Positions 61,008 through 64,000 of a stretch of 64,000 nucleotides of DNA are shown here, one piece after another. Positions within the stretch are counted from its first letter, which is position 1; every line of letters starts with the position of its first letter. The DNA is taken from contig OZ246887.1 of NCBI GenBank assembly GCA_965231765.1, forward strand, positions 2,356,001 to 2,420,000, read 5' to 3'. The notes beneath the pieces were generated by a model. The model was given only the letters and a program-made list of their open reading frames with translations, was not told the origin of the DNA and did no database searches. Origin of the DNA: JAAXHF01 sp963665955 (GTDB taxonomy: Bacteria > Desulfobacterota > Binatia > Bin18). Made by a program: the position numbers and the translations under genes.

Positions 61008-63761
61008 ATGGAACGCCTGCATCGTTTAATCGTTGACCAACCCAAGCTGGTCTTGGGACTGCTTGTCTTGCTGAGCGGCTTTTTCGGTTTTCACGCCCAG
61101 CACATTCAGCTGGATAGTTCGGTCGAGAGTTTGCTGCCACGCGATACTACTGACTCGCAGTATTACGCCGAGATCCGGGAGTTATTTGGGAGCGATGAAA
61201 TCGGCGTAGTCGGTATTATTGCGGATACGATCTACACCACCGAGACGCTGGAGAAAATCAAACGACTGACCGAAGAGCTCAAGGCTGTCGAAGGCGTTGA
61301 TGATGTCTTAAGCTTGGCCAATGCCGTTGATCCGATTGCCAATGTGACGGACCCGCCGCCGCTCATGCCACGCGTGCCGACCACGCCGGCTGGTTTGGCT
61401 GCGCTCAAAGAAACCCTGGATGATCGACCAATTTATTTGAAGAACTTTGTGGCGCCGGATGGACGGGCAGCCGCAATCAATATTTTCTTCGCCGATATGA
61501 ACGATGATGAGTTCTTGCGGCTTGGCATTGACGATGCCGTTGCCGCCCTGGTTGAAAAAGAGAACGGCCCGGAGCGCTTATATTACACGGGTCTGCCGCA
61601 TCTCAAAGTCTATTCGACACAAGGCATGCAGCGCGACCTCGTCCGCTTTGTACCACTGACCCTGGTGTTCATTGTGGTTGTGCTGTACTTCAGCTTCCGC
61701 TCCAAGCGTGGAGTGCTGCTGCCGCTCCTGACCGTCCTGGTCAGTTTAACCTGGACGCTGGGTATTATCGTGCTGACTGGCAGTCGCTTGAGTCTTGGCA
61801 GTATGGCGTTGCCGCCGCTGCTGCTGGTGCTGGGTACCGCTTATTCGCTGCATGTAGTGGCTGAATACTACGAGCTGGCCCGGCCCGGACGGACGGTCCG
61901 CGACGTCTTGTTGGAAACCCTGCACTTCACTAGCCCGCCGATTTTTATTACCGCCTTAACCACGGTATTAGGCTTCTTATCGCTGGCGGTTAATCCGATT
62001 GTGAGCATCCAGCAGATGGGAGTGTTTTCCGCAGTTGGGATTAGCCTCTCTTTTGTCCTGTCCATTCTGCTGGTCCCGGCCCTGTTGGCCTTGCTGCCTC
62101 TGCCGACCAATACCGAAGACACTTTTTCACCTGTGGTGAATGCCATACTCCAGCGGCTGGGTCGGTTTGATATGCGCCAGCGGGTCCTGATTCTGAGTGC
62201 CGGCGTGTTGATTGCCGGGGTGTCCGTGTGGCAGACCTTCTCCATTCGGACCGACTCTAACTTTCAGTCCTTTTTCCGAGCAGATGACCCGATTCGTCAG
62301 GCCACGGATGCGATTAATGAGTATCTGGTTGGCAGTATGGCCTTTTATGTCGCCATTGACGGTGACGAGTCACATATCATTAACAAATGGGATACCCTGC
62401 GTCGGATTAAGGACTTGCAGGTGTATATCGATACGCTGCCAGGTGTTGATAAGACGGTGTCCTTCGTCGACTACTGTGAATTAATTGATCGCGGGGCGCA
62501 ATCTGGCGGGGGGACTGACATTATCGTCTCGCCCTCGGGCGAGATCATTGAGGCGCCCGCAGCAGGCGTGCAGACCACGTTTTGGGACAACCCTGAGCAA
62601 CTGGGCGGCGTGCTCCAGATTGTGACACTCAGTCCGGGCAGCTTTGAGCGCGTGGTCAACATCGATTTTTCGCGGACGAATATTTTGGTCCGGACAACCT
62701 TAGCCCAATCAAGTGATATTATGGCCTTAGTCGAACAGATTGAGACCTTTGCCACCAACACCTTTCCACCCGAGTTGAAAGTCCGGGCTACGGGCAATCT
62801 GGTGCTGTTGACCAAGACAACTGGTGACATCATCTCTGGCCAAGTGCAGAGTCTGTCCCTGGCAGCCGGTATTATTTTTGTGATTATGGCCGGTATGTTT
62901 CTGTCCCTCCGGGTTGGGCTGATCGCCATGATCCCCAACGTGTTTCCGCTCCTGGTCTTCTTCGGTTTGATGGGCCTGTCAGGTGCCGTGCTGAACTTGG
63001 GCACGAGTATTGTTGCCTCGATTGCACTCGGCCTTGCCGTTGATAATACGATTCATTTTATGACCCGTTTGAGTGCGGAAGTCCGCAAAACGTCTGACCA
63101 GGAACAAGCGTTGCTGACCACGCTGTCTACGATTGGCAAGCCAGCCTTATACGCCACTGCCATTTTATTTCTTGGTTTTCTGGTCCTCGGATTTTCACGC
63201 TTTGTACCCATTCAGGAGTTTGGCCTATTGTCGGCAGTGACCATGCTGGCGGCTTTAGTCGGTGATTTAGTGTTACTCCCGGCTATGATTGCGACAACCA
63301 AGATCATCACGGTATGGGAGCTGCTCTACCTCAAACTGGGCAAAGACCCGCATAAAACCATTCCCTTATTTGCCAGCTTACGGCCCCTGCAAGCCAAGCT
63401 GGTGACGCTGATGGGCGAGCTCAAAGAGTTTCCGAGCGGCCAATCCATTATCACCAGGGGCGAGATGGGCAACGAGATGTTTGTTTTAGTGAGTGGAACA
63501 GCCGATGTATTCATCCACGTTGATGGACAACACAAGCACGTCCGGACCCATGGCCGGGGAGATGTCATTGGCGAAATGGGTCTGATTCGACATCAAGAGC
63601 GGACGGCTGATGTGATTGCCGCTGAGGATGTGGAAGCGATTGTGGTTGATGAGCGCTTTCTGTCGCATATGCAGGGGCGCTATCCACGTATAGGGGCTAA
63701 AATTTTCCTGAATATCGCCAAAATCCTGAGCGACCGCTTACAATCCGTACAGCACACCTAG
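61008..63761 (+). CDS. MMPL/RND family transporter with C-terminal cyclic-nucleotide-binding domain
   Basis: The protein has 917 residues from ATG 61008; a TTG at 60981 is the alternative. Two halves each have a large periplasmic loop and about six membrane segments (first SSD-like block ends near 390, second begins near 620), as in MMPL-type RND proteins. There is no separate membrane-fusion gene. The last about 130 residues are a cNMP-binding domain (GELKEFPSGQSIITRGEMGNEMFVLVSG, then RGDVIGEMGLI and RTADVIA). Export might thus be gated by cyclic nucleotide. The next gene, recN, starts 20 bases later. Confidence 0.87.
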   Translation: MERLHRLIVDQPKLVLGLLVLLSGFFGFHAQHIQLDSSVESLLPRDTTDSQYYAEIRELFGSDEIGVVGIIADTIYTTETLEKIKRLTEELKAVEGVDDVLSLANAVDPIANVTDPPPLMPRVPTTPAGLAALKETLDDRPIYLKNFVAPDGRAAAINIFFADMNDDEFLRLGIDDAVAALVEKENGPERLYYTGLPHLKVYSTQGMQRDLVRFVPLTLVFIVVVLYFSFRSKRGVLLPLLTVLVSLTWTLGIIVLTGSRLSLGSMALPPLLLVLGTAYSLHVVAEYYELARPGRTVRDVLLETLHFTSPPIFITALTTVLGFLSLAVNPIVSIQQMGVFSAVGISLSFVLSILLVPALLALLPLPTNTEDTFSPVVNAILQRLGRFDMRQRVLILSAGVLIAGVSVWQTFSIRTDSNFQSFFRADDPIRQATDAINEYLVGSMAFYVAIDGDESHIINKWDTLRRIKDLQVYIDTLPGVDKTVSFVDYCELIDRGAQSGGGTDIIVSPSGEIIEAPAAGVQTTFWDNPEQLGGVLQIVTLSPGSFERVVNIDFSRTNILVRTTLAQSSDIMALVEQIETFATNTFPPELKVRATGNLVLLTKTTGDIISGQVQSLSLAAGIIFVIMAGMFLSLRVGLIAMIPNVFPLLVFFGLMGLSGAVLNLGTSIVASIALGLAVDNTIHFMTRLSAEVRKTSDQEQALLTTLSTIGKPALYATAILFLGFLVLGFSRFVPIQEFGLLSAVTMLAALVGDLVLLPAMIATTKIITVWELLYLKLGKDPHKTIPLFASLRPLQAKLVTLMGELKEFPSGQSIITRGEMGNEMFVLVSGTADVFIHVDGQHKHVRTHGRGDVIGEMGLIRHQERTADVIAAEDVEAIVVDERFLSHMQGRYPRIGAKIFLNIAKILSDRLQSVQHT

Positions 63762-63780
63762 AGCAGGGAGACCCATACAC

Positions 63781-64000
63781 GTGCTCCGCTATCTGCACAT
63801 CTCCAACTTTGCCCTCATTGATGAGTTGGAACTGGCATTTGACCAGGGTCTGAATATCATTAGCGGTGAAACTGGAGCGGGCAAAAGCTTGCTGATGCAG
63901 GCGCTTGGCCTGGCGATTGGTGGTCGAGCTTCAACCGACCTGGTGCGTCATCAAGCCGAAGAAGCGATTGTTGAAGCCTTGTTTGATATCAATGAGTATC
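63781..64000 (+). CDS. recN: DNA repair protein RecN, N-terminal part (truncated by window edge)
   Basis: The GTG at 63781 follows AGGGAG. The product begins LRYLHISNFALIDELELAF and has Walker A SGETGAGKSLL, the SMC-like N-terminal ATPase of RecN, which acts in recombinational repair of double-strand breaks. The rest lies beyond the window. Confidence 0.93.
   Translation, partial: MLRYLHISNFALIDELELAFDQGLNIISGETGAGKSLLMQALGLAIGGRASTDLVRHQAEEAIVEALFDINEY

Overview
The window is bacterial chromosome: dense, moderately GC-rich by eye, few gaps, strong AGGAGG-type ribosome sites, and long runs of co-directional genes with 4-base overlaps. The gene content is rich in flavin/F420-type luciferase-like monooxygenases (four), acyl-CoA enzymes, thiolases, amidohydrolases and a cobalamin radical-SAM peptide C-methyltransferase. 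This would fit an uncultivated lineage such as Tectomicrobia/Entotheonella or a related deltaproteobacterial-type group. That placement is inference from gene content; no rRNA or tRNA gene was seen.

Layout. 1-3082 (+): the end of a QueC-like gene and a cobalamin-dependent radical SAM protein of the RiPP C-methyltransferase type, probably the edge of a peptide-modification cluster. 3099-9453 (-): a six-gene run (CocE hydrolase, peroxiredoxin-cold-shock fusion, crotonase, 2OG-Fe(II) oxygenase, glycosyltransferase, methyltransferase). 9567-11665 (+): a hydrolase lacking its nucleophile, coupled to an FAD amine oxidase-like protein. 11703-14427 (-): two luciferase-like monooxygenases and a NIPSNAP protein. 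14559-17017 (+): thiolase-like protein, DUF35 partner and a 3-hydroxyisobutyrate dehydrogenase-type enzyme. 17070-20540 (-): GlcG/HbpS-like protein, D-aminoacylase and an unusual nitrile hydratase alpha fusion. 20690-22872 (+): lysA and a BatE-like TPR/SH3 protein. 22984-35692: acyl-CoA dehydrogenase, another luciferase-like enzyme, a giant adenylate cyclase/ATPase/TPR protein, an MFS pump, DUF72, M20 peptidase, SDR, UppP and a thiolase. 36097-38930 (-): overlapping type II secretion minor pseudopilin genes gspH-I-J-K. 38998-47705: acyl-CoA dehydrogenase, amidohydrolase, MATE pump, DsbA-like protein, luciferase-like enzyme, 6PGDH-like enzyme and a BNR-repeat protein.

47989-53959 is the accessory region. 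It has a hypothetical gene, a broken parA, and then a visibly AT-richer, tightly overlapping operon: a small protein, a 43-residue micro-ORF, a beta-class DNA methyltransferase, an ABC/SMC-type ATPase with an unassigned N-terminal domain, and an HNH nuclease. The ATPase-HNH pair resembles the Septu (PtuA/PtuB) anti-phage system; with a coupled DNA methyltransferase it looks like a hybrid restriction-modification/Septu-like defence module, and is the best candidate here for an undescribed system. It is followed by about 1.1 kb of remnant-like DNA.

53960-64000 returns to chromosomal content: SplB-like radical SAM protein, MFS transporter, CurA-type reductase, Pif1-like helicase, a GAF/sigma-54 activator divergent from an MMPL/RND transporter carrying a C-terminal cyclic-nucleotide-binding domain, and the start of recN.

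A recurring peculiarity is short in-frame tandem repeats that expand linkers in several unrelated genes.
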